A stretch of 64,000 bases of DNA from Microbacterium pygmaeum (GCF_900100885.1 NZ_LT629692.1:62001-126000), one strand, 5' to 3'. Positions 1-10,105 are shown, numbered from the stretch's first letter. The notes: generated by a model from the letters alone, not told the origin. A program made the numbers and translations.

Positions 1-523
1 CCAGGGCGACGGGCACCGCGGCATAGGCCCACCGGTCCTGCCGCCAGACCAGCACCAGCCCGATGCACGTGCCGACCAGGAAGATCAGGAGGGCCGGCAC
101 GAGCAGGTTGCGATAGGACCCGACGGGGAGATCGACGGTCACCAGGTCCTTCCATGCCAGCACGAGTCCGGTGGCGACGTCGCCGAGACCGCGCGGCAGC
201 TCGAGCAGGTCGCCCTGCGCGATCCCGCCCAGTCGCGAGGGGACCGCCAGCGGGACGCCGAGGACCGCGACGGCGGCGGCCAGCGCGAGGGCGACGCGGC
301 CGGCACCCCACCCGCGCCACCGCGCGAACCCGGCGATCCCGGTGGCGACGACAGCGGAGACCGCGACGAGGACGACCAGCGACGCCGAGCGGTAGATCGG
401 CCACGCCGCGACGGCCGCGATGATCACGACGGCACCCAAGTACGCCGAGCCGACGGCGATGCGCGGAGCGAACCGCGGCTCGCTCGCCGCCATCTGCCGG
501 TCGTCGGAGCGGAGGATGCTCAC
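1..523 (-). CDS. Transglutaminase-family membrane protein, N-terminal part (runs off window)
   Basis: The start is GTG at 523, whose GTGA overlaps the stop of the DUF58 gene; an ATG at 493 is the alternative. About 174 codons are visible without a stop. They hold four hydrophobic segments, roughly residues 24-41, 46-66, 76-95 and 138-159, which fits the N-terminal membrane region of TgpA/DUF3488-type transglutaminase-like proteins. The catalytic domain would lie beyond position 1, so Cys-His-Asp residues cannot be checked. The call rests on gene order: MoxR, DUF58 and a transglutaminase-like membrane protein are commonly adjacent in bacteria and are part of the bifidobacterial PFNA cluster (tgm). 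Position and topology support the call; the catalytic function is inferred. Confidence 0.7.
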   Translation of the reverse strand, partial: MSILRSDDRQMAASEPRFAPRIAVGSAYLGAVVIIAAVAAWPIYRSASLVVLVAVSAVVATGIAGFARWRGWGAGRVALALAAAVAVLGVPLAVPSRLGGIAQGDLLELPRGLGDVATGLVLAWKDLVTVDLPVGSYRNLLVPALLIFLVGTCIGLVLVWRQDRWAYAAVPVAL

Positions 524-1923
524 GACGTCGCCCCTCGCACCAGGAGACCCGACAGGTCATCGAGCGTACCGACGGTGAGCACCGTCAGCCCCGCCACCGC
601 CTGCATGCGGGGGTGCGCTCGCTCGTCGCAGATCACGCCGACGACGGTCGTGTCGGCCGAGAACGAGAGCGCCGCCCGCTGCAGGCGGCTCAGCGTCACC
701 CGCGAGCCCGCCACCACGAACGCGATCGACAGCTGGTCGGCTGTCTCGGCGGTCAGCGCGCAGATCGCCTCCACCGGCATCGTGCTCTCCAGCAGCTCGA
801 CGCCGCTGAACCCGTCCAGCAGTGCGCGGCGGGACGGGGCGGGGAGGCGCCGGATAGCGCGCAGGCGCCCACGCACGACGCGCGGAATCTCGGAGCCGGT
901 CACGATGTCCAGATCGCGCGCGTCGTGGACCGCGCGCAGGCCGAGGGAGGCGGCGGATGAGACGGCGAGCTCGAACTCATCGGCATCCGCGTACTCCGCC
1001 GCCGCATCGCCGAGCACCACCGCCATGCGCGAGCGTCGGGACTCCTCGTACTGGCGCACCATCAGCTGACCGGTCTTGGCGGTGGACTTCCAGTGGACCT
1101 GCCGACGCGAATCGCCCGGCGCGTACTCGCGGATCGCGTGGAAGGACATGTCGGCGTCGACGAGGCGCCGCGTCGGGGCGCCCTCGAGATCGCGGATCAC
1201 CCCGGCGCTCGTGGAGGGCAGGACGACGGTCCGCGGGTGCACGAAGAGCTCGTGGACGTCATCGAACGCGTGTTCGCGGCGCAGGAGGCCGACCGGGTCG
1301 CTGCGGACCGTGGTCGCGGGGCCGACGGCGACGATGCCGCGGCGCAGCGCGGGGATCTCCAGCGGCTGCGTCACTGCGTGCCCTGGGCGAAGCATCGGCA
1401 CCCCGAATTCGACGAGCCCCGCGCCGACCGGGATGTCGATCCGACCCGGCAGCGCGGTGCGCGTGCCGTCGTTTCGGACCACGATCTGTCCGGTCACGCC
1501 CTCGCCGGCGACGATGCGTTCGTGCGCGAGCGCCAGGTCCACCTCGTAGGAGCGTGCGCTGAACAGGAACGGCACGCTCATCGCCAGCAGCAGCAGGGCG
1601 ATCACGCCCGCGACCATCCACTCGACCCACCCGAACGCGATCCCGAGGCCCAGACCCGCCGTCGCGGTCAGCAGCACCAGCGCGCCTGCCGGCCGCAGCG
1701 TCGCGGCCGCCCAGGAGACGGCTTCCCGTGCGGCGCGCTCGGTGGCGCGCCAAGCGCGGGTTCCCCACACGGCCGCGCGGACGATGCGCCGATCGCCCAC
1801 CCGCGAGGTCACCTCGGTGCGCGTCAGCGTGCTGCCGGTCAGGGTCGTCGCGCTGAAGCTCGCCGACCCGGGCCGGCTCGAGGTCGACGTCGGCGTGCGG
1901 GTGATGCGAGGGTCGGGACTCAT
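520..1923 (-). CDS. DUF58 domain-containing protein
   Basis: This is a 467-residue protein. Two hydrophobic segments near residues 78-120 anchor it in the membrane. The DUF58 signature follows around residues 260-300: an IREYAPGD stretch, RRQVHWK and then a VRQYEE block. DUF58 proteins normally work with a MoxR AAA+ ATPase, and the MoxR gene lies directly upstream with an ATGA overlap at 1920-1923. The next gene downstream overlaps by GTGA. The family has a von Willebrand A-like fold, but the exact cellular role is not established; assembly or quality control of surface complexes is the usual proposal. Confidence 0.9.
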   Translation of the reverse strand: MSPDPRITRTPTSTSSRPGSASFSATTLTGSTLTRTEVTSRVGDRRIVRAAVWGTRAWRATERAAREAVSWAAATLRPAGALVLLTATAGLGLGIAFGWVEWMVAGVIALLLLAMSVPFLFSARSYEVDLALAHERIVAGEGVTGQIVVRNDGTRTALPGRIDIPVGAGLVEFGVPMLRPGHAVTQPLEIPALRRGIVAVGPATTVRSDPVGLLRREHAFDDVHELFVHPRTVVLPSTSAGVIRDLEGAPTRRLVDADMSFHAIREYAPGDSRRQVHWKSTAKTGQLMVRQYEESRRSRMAVVLGDAAAEYADADEFELAVSSAASLGLRAVHDARDLDIVTGSEIPRVVRGRLRAIRRLPAPSRRALLDGFSGVELLESTMPVEAICALTAETADQLSIAFVVAGSRVTLSRLQRAALSFSADTTVVGVICDERAHPRMQAVAGLTVLTVGTLDDLSGLLVRGATS

Positions 1924-2885
1924 ACGACCTCGCGGCTGGTGGGCGGGGCGACATCCAGCAGCACCTGGCCGATGACGGCTTCCTGGGTGACGCCGTCGAA
2001 CTCAGCCTCCGGGTGCAGGATCAGCCGGTGCGAGAACACCGGGACCGCGAGCGCCTTCACGTCGTCGGGTGTGGCGTAGGTGCGCCCCTGCGAGGCCGCG
2101 CGCGTCCGGGTCGCGCGCGTGAGGGCGAGAGCGCCGCGGATGCTGACGCCGAGGCGCACCTCGTCGGCTGAGCGGGTCCCGTCCACGAGGCGCGCGATGT
2201 AGTCCAGCACCAGGGCGTCGACGTAGACGGACGCTGCCAGATCGGCCATGCCCACCAGCGCCTGCGGGGTGATCACCGGTGTGAGGACATCTGTCGAGAC
2301 GGCCGCGCCGTCCAGGATCCGGACGGTGGCGGCGTGGTCGGGGTAGCCGAGCGACGCGCGCATCAGGAACCGGTCCAGCTGCGCCTCCGGCAGTCGGTAG
2401 GTGCCGGCCTGCTCGATGGGGTTCTGCGTCGCCAGGACCAGGAAGGGAACCCCGACCCTGCGCGTGACCCCGTCGATCGTCACGTGCCCCTCCTCCATGA
2501 CCTCCAGGAGCGCGGACTGCGTCTTGGGGCTGGCGCGGTTGATCTCGTCAGCCAGCACGATGTTGGCGAAGATCGGACCGGAGTGGAATTCGAAAGTGCC
2601 CGTCTTCTGGTCGTACACGGTGATGCCGGTGATGTCGCCGGGGAGCAGGTCGGGGGTGAATTGGATGCGCGTATTGGTCCCCTGCACGGACTGCCCGATC
2701 GCGCGCGCCAGTGAGGTCTTGCCGGTCCCCGGAACGTCTTCGAGCAGGACATGACCCTCGCTGAGCAGAGCCGTCAGGACCAGCTCGATGACCCGGCGCT
2801 TGCCCAGGACCGCGCGCTCGACGTTGTCGGCCAGCTGGCCGAACGTCTGCTCGAACCACGTGGCCTGCTCTTGCGTGATGGTCAT
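1920..2885 (-). CDS. MoxR-family AAA+ ATPase
   Basis: The product has 321 residues, normal for MoxR. Walker A is VPGTGKTS at residues 51-58 and Walker B is VLADEINRA at about 110-118. The segment SPKTQSALLEVMEE after Walker B is typical of the MoxR branch. These ATPases act as chaperones that remodel partner proteins, usually VWA or DUF58 proteins. The DUF58 partner overlaps its stop by ATGA, and the giant Ig-like gene ends 37 nt upstream of its start. The start ATG at 2885 opens the conserved reading frame with no better alternative. Confidence 0.95.
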   Translation of the reverse strand: MTITQEQATWFEQTFGQLADNVERAVLGKRRVIELVLTALLSEGHVLLEDVPGTGKTSLARAIGQSVQGTNTRIQFTPDLLPGDITGITVYDQKTGTFEFHSGPIFANIVLADEINRASPKTQSALLEVMEEGHVTIDGVTRRVGVPFLVLATQNPIEQAGTYRLPEAQLDRFLMRASLGYPDHAATVRILDGAAVSTDVLTPVITPQALVGMADLAASVYVDALVLDYIARLVDGTRSADEVRLGVSIRGALALTRATRTRAASQGRTYATPDDVKALAVPVFSHRLILHPEAEFDGVTQEAVIGQVLLDVAPPTSREVV

Positions 2886-2922
2886 GCTGTCCTCTGGTGG
2901 GGGTGTACCGGTGCGGTGCGCA

Positions 2923-5900
2923 TCAAGGATTCGGGACGGGTGGCACGGGAAGGTTGGGATCGCACGCCGCGGAGAGCGTCGAGGTGGCCGGCGCGAGACC
3001 CCAGCCCTGTGCCGACCAGTCCACGGACACGGTGATGCCCTCGACCCGTTTCGCGCCGACCGGGACGACCAGGCTGTCGGGCGTGTAGGCCAGCAGCCCG
3101 CCCGCCTCGTCGTAGAAGCGCAAGTCGGCGTAGCCGAACGTGATCACCGCTTTTCCGCCGGCGGGATCGGTGGACGAGTCGCCCTGCGGCGCGAGGACGC
3201 CGCCACCCACGCACGAGGCGAGAGACCAGCGGGCCTGCACCTGGTAGGGCGCGCTCCCGGCACGGGGCTGGACGCCCGCCCACGGCGTCGTCGTCCCCCA
3301 GCGGTCGTGGACGTAGCGCACCTGAACGCCGGGGTCGCGGTCGAACACGGAGCTGGGCAGACCGGAGAACTCCGGGTGGTTGCGGTTGGGCACGGACTCG
3401 GCGGACTCGGGAGCGGTGCGGATGACCCACTCCGCGCGCCCCGATCCCACGTGCGGCGTCGCGTCGACGACGAAGGTGTAGCCGCCCGGCGCGCTCCCGC
3501 TCTGCTCGGCGCGGACACTGGCGGTGGTGGTCGCCCGCCCGAAGATCTGGTCTCCGAACCAGGATTCGACGCACAGCGTGAAGGCGTACTCCTCGCCATC
3601 CGCCAGAGCGGCGAACGTCGCGACGCTGCCGTCGACGCTCGCCCGGCAGCGATCGCCGTCCCGGACGATCCCGTAGCGCAGCGACGAGCCGTCTCCGCCG
3701 CTGAGCGCGGTCGCGTTGGCGGTCACGGTCGAGGTCCCGTCACCGTCGGACCGCGAGCTGAGGATGAGCTGGGGTTCCCTGGGCGCACCCACCCCGTTGC
3801 CGGTGATGGTGATCGCCGAGCCGGACGGCGTTCCGCCGAGTCCGGGCGGCAGCTCGAAGCGCGAGATCGGCGCGATCGTGATCGGGCCCGCCGTGTTGGA
3901 GCCGACCCGGTAGGCGGGCACCTCGACGCGGGTCTGGTCGCGACGGACCGGCACCTGGACGGTCTCCCCGCTCGGGCTGGTGATCTCCAGGCCGCCGGTC
4001 TGGACCGGCTCGACCCCGTCGACGCTGAGGGCGACGATGCCGCCTTCGCCGTCGGTACGCACCGGCGTGCTCGTTGCCAGTGCCGGCGCGGGCGGTGCGT
4101 TGTACGCCCAGGCGAGCGTGCGCACACTGCCGCGGGAGAGCCCGACCGCGTTGACGGCGAACGCCTCGTAGGTGCGCTGCTCGCCGTTGGGTGCCGCGAT
4201 CGGCGGGCACGAGCCGTCCGCTGAGCACTGCGCGACATCCGTGCCGTTCCAGCGGATCACGAATCCGCCGAGGCCCGGGTAGGCCAGTCGTGCTTCTCCG
4301 GGATCGACCCGGAGCGTCAGCTCACCATCGGCGTACGCGGTCTGGGTGAGGCTGGCAGGCGCCTTGGGGTATCCCTGCAGATCGAGCAGGATCCGCCCGT
4401 CCCGCTCTGCGCTGGTGACCCGTCCCTGCGCATCCTGCACCGAGAACGTCGCGGTGCAGGTCGCGCCCGGGGCATCCGCAGACCAGGATGCCACCACGCC
4501 CGCTCCCCCGTCCGGTGCGAAGGTGACGCCGGCGCAGGCACCGGTGGGTCGTACCGCGGCGACGGTGAGCGGCGTCCGCGGCAGAGGATTGACCTCGCCG
4601 ACCGCGCCGATCACCGAGATGGCACACGACGAGCCGCCGGCCTGCGAGCACTGCTGCGCGACCGACCCGCCCTGCGGGAGCGTCGAGGGCGCGGCGCCCA
4701 CCCGGAGGATCAGGCGGACCGGGGTCACGGCGTTGTGGCTCGGAACCGAGATGAGGGCGGCCTCCTCCGAGCCCGGTTCAGCGCGGTCCTGTCCGGTGAT
4801 CGTGACGATGGACCCGGCGAGGCTCACTTCGAACGCCGAGCCCGGGTAGTCCAATGCGTAGCGGATGCCGGCCCAGTCCTCCCGGAGCTGCCATGTGGTC
4901 ATGTTCTTCAGATCGAAGGTCGCCGTCTCGCCCGGCCCCACGGTGACCGAGCCTGCGCGCAGCTCCGGCTGCGGATCGAGGGGCCGCACGAGGATGGGCA
5001 CCGCGAGGTAGGTCCAGTCCTCCTGCCCGGCGACGCGGACCGGCACCTGGCATGCGTCGGTCCACGGCGCTCCGCTTCCGGCGGTGTACCGGACGGTGGT
5101 GCCCGATTCGATCGCACAGGTCGCCTCGGCGCGGGCGCCGGAGGAACGGATGTCGGTGCCGACCTCGACGGTGCTGCCCTGCGGCTTGACGACCAGCCGG
5201 CTCATGTCGAAGGTCGTGGATTGCAGTTCGTCCACCTCGGGAGGCTGCGCACTCGAGCGCAGCGACACGGACAGATCGTCATCGCCCGGGACCCGCAGGA
5301 ATGCGTAGGTGGTCACCGGTCCTGATGCGCTCTGGCCGGTCACCGCGAACGGGATGACCCGACCGGTCGACGGAAGCGGTCCGCGCAGTTGCCCGCCCTC
5401 CACCCGCACGCCCTGCGGATCGCCCCAGAGGCTCACCTCCAGATCGTCGATCTCGCCGCCGGCCCACGATGCCTTTCCGGCGAGGACATCGACGCCGCGG
5501 GTGAACTCGTCCCGGTTCTCCACGGTCAGCGATGTGTCGGCGACGACCGGATAGTCGGGGACGCTCTCGCGGACCACGCGCACGACGATGAGGCCGCGGC
5601 CGGTGTTGCCGGAACTGGACTCCACGTCGTACAGGAACGACATGGTGGACGGCTCAGTGCCGGCGGCGATCACGACGGTCGAATCCCCTGCGGAGATCAG
5701 CCGCCCGCTGAGCCGCTCGTATTCCGGGTTGTCCGAGCCGTCCGCGAGCGCGGCAGGCAGGTCGGGACGCACGTCCGTGATCGCGAGTGCGCCCCTGGTC
5801 GGGTCGACGTCGTTGGCGAGCGGACTGACCCGGATGGTGCTGCCGGACCCCGCCTGCACCTGGACGTAGTCGGTGAACGTGACTGGGCTGGGATTGGACT

Positions 5901-8880
5901 GGTTGTCGAGCACCCCGATGCGCACCGTGCCCTCGCCGGTGGCGCCGAACGCGTCCACAACGCGGTAGCGGAACGCGACCTGTCCTCGGTGCCCGGCGAC
6001 GCTCGTGTACAGGATCGACTCGCCGTCGGCGGAGAGGGTCGCCGAACCGCTCTGCGGCTGACTCGAGATCCGGTCGAGTGTGACGACGTCACCGTCCGGG
6101 TCGGTGCCGAAGTCGTCGAATTCGATGAGGGTCGACTCGCCGCTGAGGACCCGGCCCTCGAGCGTCTCGGGGAGGGGCGAGCGGTTCGCGTCGTCCGGCA
6201 GCACCTCGATCCGCACGGTCGCGGCGTCGGCGAGCGCCGGCGCACCCGTCGTGAACACCCCGTAGTCGACGGTGTACATACCGGGCGTGGTCGGGGCGAG
6301 GTAGCGCAGCACGTCCGCGCTGGCGAAGGCGAGCGCCTCGGGAGTGGACGAGGTGACCGATGCCGGATTCAGCGTCGGACGGCCGCCGGAAGGCGCGATG
6401 TCGTTCTCCAGCACCGGGATGTCGATCTGGGCGCCGGCACGCACGACAACGCTGTCGTCGACGGCGATCGGCGCGAGTTCCGGTGCCGGCGGCAGGAGGT
6501 ACACCGTCGCCTCCCCCTCGATCCGCGCCCCCTGGTCGTCGGTCCCGTCGCTGACCGTGTACGAGACGGTGCCGAGCCGACCGGTGCCTCCGGATGCGGT
6601 GCTCCCGGACACCCGCAGGTTGCTCTGGCCCACGGCATCCACCGACAGCGTCGCACCGGGGTCGGCGTGGGCGACCACGTCGCTGAGCAGCAGGACGCGG
6701 CGGGTGGCGTTGGCCACGGCGGCGAAGACGTCCAGCGTCGCATCCGACTGCGGATGCACGAACGCGACGACCGGCGATGTCGCCAGCTGCGGCGGCGCGT
6801 CGGCGGGGAGGATCGTGATGCGGGCCGTGCCGGTCGCGTCCCGCACGCCGTCGGTGGCGGTGAAGCTGACGCGGAAGGTGCCGGGTGTCTGTGCGGCGAA
6901 ATCGAAGGATGCCGACCCGCCGACGATCGTCGCGGTGGCGGCGGCATCGCCCTGGACCCGGACGGACGCGAGCGAGATCGTGCCGGCGGTGCCCGTCACA
7001 TGGGGGGTGACATCCACGGTCAGCCCCGCATCGATCGTGTCCACGACGGCGAAGGACTGCACCGTCAGGGCGGGTTCGTCCGAGACGGTGACGGTGAGCG
7101 GCCGGGTGCTGATCTGGCCGGCGGTGTCCGAGACCGTCACAGTCAGCTCCACCACCTCCTCGCCCGTGCCGCCGCCGCCGTCGCTGTGCTGGTAGATGAC
7201 ATCGCCCGACGGGGTGGCGGCGACGCTGCCGATGCCGGACGGGTTCTGCACCGAGAGCAGCAGCACCGGGTCGCCCTCGGGGTCGACCCACCCCGGCAGC
7301 ACCGGCACGGTGACCGTCCCGCCGCGGGCGACCTCGGGCTGCGGCCACGGCACGAGGCAGTCGGCGACCCCGCACCATTGCGGCGCGCTCTCCGCCTCAG
7401 CGCCGGCGACGGTCAGGGTGACCGTAGCGGGGGTCGAGACCAGCCCGCCGTCCGCAGTGCCGTCTGTGACGGCGTAGGCGAAGGTGGCCGCCCCGCTCGC
7501 CCCCGGCGCGACGCGCACTGTGAGACGCTGCGCGTCGTCGGTGATCGAGACGACACCGAAGGCCGGATCGATCGGCGTCACCGAGGCGGCATCGATGCTC
7601 AGGACGTCCTCGTTCGGGTCGTGGTCGTTGATCAGCACGGGCAGGGTGACCAGGCTCGCCGCCCGCACGCCGAAGGAGTCGGGTTCGGCGACCGGCGGCC
7701 GCGGGTCGAGCACGACGGTCAACTGCTCGCTGCTGGGCTCAGCGTCCGGGTCCGTGCGCTCATCCAGCGACCAGTCCTGGCTGGAAGCGACCAGAGTGCC
7801 GTCGGGGACGGTCCACACCCAGCCGCTGCGGGTCTCGTTGAGGATGACCGCATCGTCGGAGGCGACGAAGACGGGCCGCCGCTGATCGGGCAGCTCGAGC
7901 CCGCCGTAGTCGAGCGACACCTCGGCGCCGTCGGACCGCCACAGCGAGCCCGTGCCCGCGCCCTGCGGAAGCCACGCGGCGTACACCACGCCGTCGTGCA
8001 CGATCGGACGAGCCGGTGTGCCGCGCACTGCCGAGTCCTCGAGAACTGCCGAGATGCCCGAACCGTCGGTGCCGACGCGGACCAGGCCGGTCTCGTCGGC
8101 GAGGTAGACGGCAGCGCCGTCGGGATCCGGTTCGCCGAGGGTGACCGCGCCCGTCGTGGGTGCGGACTGCACGGCATCCGTCCCCTTGATCCACACGTCG
8201 CCGTCGTCTGCGTCCACCAGCACCCACGTATCCCCCGCGGCGGTGAGTGCGGGCGCCGACAGGCCGCCTGCGTCGAGCTCGTTCCGCTCGCGCACCTCGG
8301 ATGCCGGCACGTCGTAGCGCAGCACCGCGCCGTCGGCGCGGGAGTAACTGAAGAGCATGCCGCGCGCGTCGATCGCGATGGCCTCGGCGCTGTACTGCGG
8401 CCCGTCCTCGTCGTCGGAGGAGTACGGCTCGAGCTGGGTCGTCTCGCCGGTGGAGAGCCGCCCGGTGTAGACCGCTCCGCTGTCGGTGCGGTAGGCGACG
8501 AAGTCATCCGCCGTGACCACCTCGATGGTGCCGGCCGGCGTCGGTGGCGAGGCCTCCAGCTCCTCCTCGTCGAGGTTCGCCGGCAGGGCCGCGTCGATCC
8601 GGGTGAGTTTCGCGTAGCTGTCGGAGAACAGGTACGCCGCGTCGGCGCTCTGCGCGACGGTGCTCGGGCTGCTGATGTCGCGCACCGTGTCCAGCTCGCC
8701 GATCGCGGTGTTCACGCGGGCGTAGCGGCTTCCCTCTGCGGTCTGCAGGGCCCACACCGACGGGTCGACCTTCGCCGTCTCCTGCGCGTCGAGTCCCGGC
8801 CACGCGAGGCTCACTCCTGCCACCAGCGCGACGGCGGCCGCGGCGGCGACGATCCCGGCGGTCGTCCTGCGGCGCATCAT
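2923..8880 (-). CDS. Giant Ig-like/fibronectin-type repeat surface protein (PFNA Fn3-like)
   Basis: This protein of 1,985 residues begins with a basic stretch and one hydrophobic segment (about residues 8-30), a signal anchor. The next roughly 380 residues look like a beta-propeller: many short SDGSG, DADDGD and WVWTVPDGT motifs. The central 1,100 residues are tandem Ig/cadherin-like modules marked by repeated NDxDPxxD and VxDG motifs, for example VLINDHDPNEDVLSIDA, and the C-terminal 400 residues contain fibronectin type III-like units. The start was moved from 8955 to the MM at 8880 because that ATG forms an ATGA overlap with the kinase stop and is followed at once by the signal anchor. In the bifidobacterial PFNA cluster the equivalent gene (fn3) lies beside the kinase. 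A sensory or adhesive role is inferred. Confidence 0.85.
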   Translation of the reverse strand: MMRRRTTAGIVAAAAAVALVAGVSLAWPGLDAQETAKVDPSVWALQTAEGSRYARVNTAIGELDTVRDISSPSTVAQSADAAYLFSDSYAKLTRIDAALPANLDEEELEASPPTPAGTIEVVTADDFVAYRTDSGAVYTGRLSTGETTQLEPYSSDDEDGPQYSAEAIAIDARGMLFSYSRADGAVLRYDVPASEVRERNELDAGGLSAPALTAAGDTWVLVDADDGDVWIKGTDAVQSAPTTGAVTLGEPDPDGAAVYLADETGLVRVGTDGSGISAVLEDSAVRGTPARPIVHDGVVYAAWLPQGAGTGSLWRSDGAEVSLDYGGLELPDQRRPVFVASDDAVILNETRSGWVWTVPDGTLVASSQDWSLDERTDPDAEPSSEQLTVVLDPRPPVAEPDSFGVRAASLVTLPVLINDHDPNEDVLSIDAASVTPIDPAFGVVSITDDAQRLTVRVAPGASGAATFAYAVTDGTADGGLVSTPATVTLTVAGAEAESAPQWCGVADCLVPWPQPEVARGGTVTVPVLPGWVDPEGDPVLLLSVQNPSGIGSVAATPSGDVIYQHSDGGGGTGEEVVELTVTVSDTAGQISTRPLTVTVSDEPALTVQSFAVVDTIDAGLTVDVTPHVTGTAGTISLASVRVQGDAAATATIVGGSASFDFAAQTPGTFRVSFTATDGVRDATGTARITILPADAPPQLATSPVVAFVHPQSDATLDVFAAVANATRRVLLLSDVVAHADPGATLSVDAVGQSNLRVSGSTASGGTGRLGTVSYTVSDGTDDQGARIEGEATVYLLPPAPELAPIAVDDSVVVRAGAQIDIPVLENDIAPSGGRPTLNPASVTSSTPEALAFASADVLRYLAPTTPGMYTVDYGVFTTGAPALADAATVRIEVLPDDANRSPLPETLEGRVLSGESTLIEFDDFGTDPDGDVVTLDRISSQPQSGSATLSADGESILYTSVAGHRGQVAFRYRVVDAFGATGEGTVRIGVLDNQSNPSPVTFTDYVQVQAGSGSTIRVSPLANDVDPTRGALAITDVRPDLPAALADGSDNPEYERLSGRLISAGDSTVVIAAGTEPSTMSFLYDVESSSGNTGRGLIVVRVVRESVPDYPVVADTSLTVENRDEFTRGVDVLAGKASWAGGEIDDLEVSLWGDPQGVRVEGGQLRGPLPSTGRVIPFAVTGQSASGPVTTYAFLRVPGDDDLSVSLRSSAQPPEVDELQSTTFDMSRLVVKPQGSTVEVGTDIRSSGARAEATCAIESGTTVRYTAGSGAPWTDACQVPVRVAGQEDWTYLAVPILVRPLDPQPELRAGSVTVGPGETATFDLKNMTTWQLREDWAGIRYALDYPGSAFEVSLAGSIVTITGQDRAEPGSEEAALISVPSHNAVTPVRLILRVGAAPSTLPQGGSVAQQCSQAGGSSCAISVIGAVGEVNPLPRTPLTVAAVRPTGACAGVTFAPDGGAGVVASWSADAPGATCTATFSVQDAQGRVTSAERDGRILLDLQGYPKAPASLTQTAYADGELTLRVDPGEARLAYPGLGGFVIRWNGTDVAQCSADGSCPPIAAPNGEQRTYEAFAVNAVGLSRGSVRTLAWAYNAPPAPALATSTPVRTDGEGGIVALSVDGVEPVQTGGLEITSPSGETVQVPVRRDQTRVEVPAYRVGSNTAGPITIAPISRFELPPGLGGTPSGSAITITGNGVGAPREPQLILSSRSDGDGTSTVTANATALSGGDGSSLRYGIVRDGDRCRASVDGSVATFAALADGEEYAFTLCVESWFGDQIFGRATTTASVRAEQSGSAPGGYTFVVDATPHVGSGRAEWVIRTAPESAESVPNRNHPEFSGLPSSVFDRDPGVQVRYVHDRWGTTTPWAGVQPRAGSAPYQVQARWSLASCVGGGVLAPQGDSSTDPAGGKAVITFGYADLRFYDEAGGLLAYTPDSLVVPVGAKRVEGITVSVDWSAQGWGLAPATSTLSAACDPNLPVPPVPNP

Positions 8881-10004
8881 CGCCCGCCCGTCAGCAGCAC
8901 CGTGCTGAGCACGCCGATTCCGGCGACAGCCGCCGCGATCGCGGCATACACCCACACCGGCACTCGGGCGCGGGAGCGCTCCGCCGCCGACAGGTCGGTG
9001 TCCTCATCGCGGGCGAGGGCGGCGACGCCGGTGCCGGAACGCGTCTTGCGGGTCTCCTCGCGCTCGATCCGGCTGCGCGCAGGCCCACGCAACTGCGCGT
9101 CGCCGAAGTCGACGGCGCTCGGCATCCATCCGCCCGCGGCGATCTCCAGCGGCGTGGGCGCGAGTCCGAGCTCGGTCTGCACGGCCCGGAGCGCGTCGGC
9201 GAACTCCCGTGCCGAAGGGTAACGCCGGCGCGGATCGCGGTTCATGGAGCGGGCCAGGACGTCTTGCAGAGATGGCGGCACATCGGCGCGTGGGATCGCG
9301 GTGTAGGTCGCGCGGGCGATTCGACGCCGCAGCTGCTCCTTGCTGTTCTGTCCGCGCTCACGGCGCTCGAACGGACTGTGACCGGCCAGCAGCGAGTAGA
9401 CCGTCGCGCCCAGACTCCACACCTCGCTCTCGATGGTGCCCGAGGTCGATTCGTCAACGACTTCGGGGGCGCTCCACGGGATCGACATCGCGAGCACTTC
9501 GTCGGCGGTCGCCCTCGCGAGCGATGACGAGATGCCGAAGTCGGCCAGGACCGGAGCGCCGAAGGTCGTCACCAGGATGTTGCTCGGCTTCACATCGCGA
9601 TGGACCAGCCCCGCCCGGTGTGCGGACTCGAGGGCGCTGGCCATCTTCACCCCGACCGTCAGGACCTCTCCGACCGGCACACGCTCGATGCGATAGCGCT
9701 GGGCGAGCGAGCCGGGACAGAACTCCATCACGATGTAGGGGCGACCGTCGGCGGAGATCCCCGCCTGGTAGACGGTCACGATCGACGGATGCGCCGAGAG
9801 GTGGGCCAGGACGTCGGCCTCGGCGTTGAACATGCGGCGCAGGTCGGGATCGCGCACGTCGCTGGGAAGGACCTTCACGGCCACATCCCGCCTGGGCATG
9901 TCCTGCTCGTAGAGGAACACGTCCGCGAAGCCGCCGGAGCCGAGGGGGCGGATGTAGACGAGGCCGGGGAGGATGGGGGGCGCGGACGGCAGGCGTGTGG
10001 CCAC
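8877..10004 (-). CDS. Membrane-anchored Ser/Thr protein kinase (Hanks type)
   Basis: The kinase has 375 residues. The glycine loop GSGGFADV is at 22-29, the ATP-binding lysine is K44, the catalytic loop HRDVKPSN is at 135-142 with D137, DFG is at 155-157 and SAPE is near 178-181, so all catalytic residues are present. A single hydrophobic segment at about 350-370 ends the protein with only a few residues outside the membrane, so there is no PASTA sensor of its own. The large extracellular protein encoded next, overlapping by ATGA at 8877-8880, may supply the sensing part. The start is GTG at 10004 with a strong GGGGAGGG ribosome site 6-7 nt upstream. In bifidobacteria the cognate kinase is Pkb2. 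Confidence 0.93.
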   Translation of the reverse strand: MATRLPSAPPILPGLVYIRPLGSGGFADVFLYEQDMPRRDVAVKVLPSDVRDPDLRRMFNAEADVLAHLSAHPSIVTVYQAGISADGRPYIVMEFCPGSLAQRYRIERVPVGEVLTVGVKMASALESAHRAGLVHRDVKPSNILVTTFGAPVLADFGISSSLARATADEVLAMSIPWSAPEVVDESTSGTIESEVWSLGATVYSLLAGHSPFERRERGQNSKEQLRRRIARATYTAIPRADVPPSLQDVLARSMNRDPRRRYPSAREFADALRAVQTELGLAPTPLEIAAGGWMPSAVDFGDAQLRGPARSRIEREETRKTRSGTGVAALARDEDTDLSAAERSRARVPVWVYAAIAAAVAGIGVLSTVLLTGGR

Positions 10005-10105
10005 CGAACCCTCCCCTGGCGTGAAGTCGCCCGCGATGCTGCGAGCCCTGCGTAAACCCGCTCATGCTAACAAAACCCGCGGGGAAGGCCGATGTGCGGT
10101 GCGAC

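Noticed and set aside
154..423. Plus-strand small ORFs in the first 500 bp
   Set aside because: Arg-rich shadows of the transglutaminase-family gene; no ribosome site or known fold.
8881..8955. Upstream start at 8955 for the giant Ig-like protein
   Set aside because: The extra 25 residues are Arg-rich, overlap the kinase gene and would bury the signal anchor; the ATG at 8880 overlaps the kinase stop.
5389..9222. 1,277-codon open frame opposite the giant Ig-like gene
   Set aside because: It is antisense to a gene with clear domains and an operon context; such frames arise from extreme third-position GC. Its composition (Arg, Gly, His rich) has no recognisable fold.
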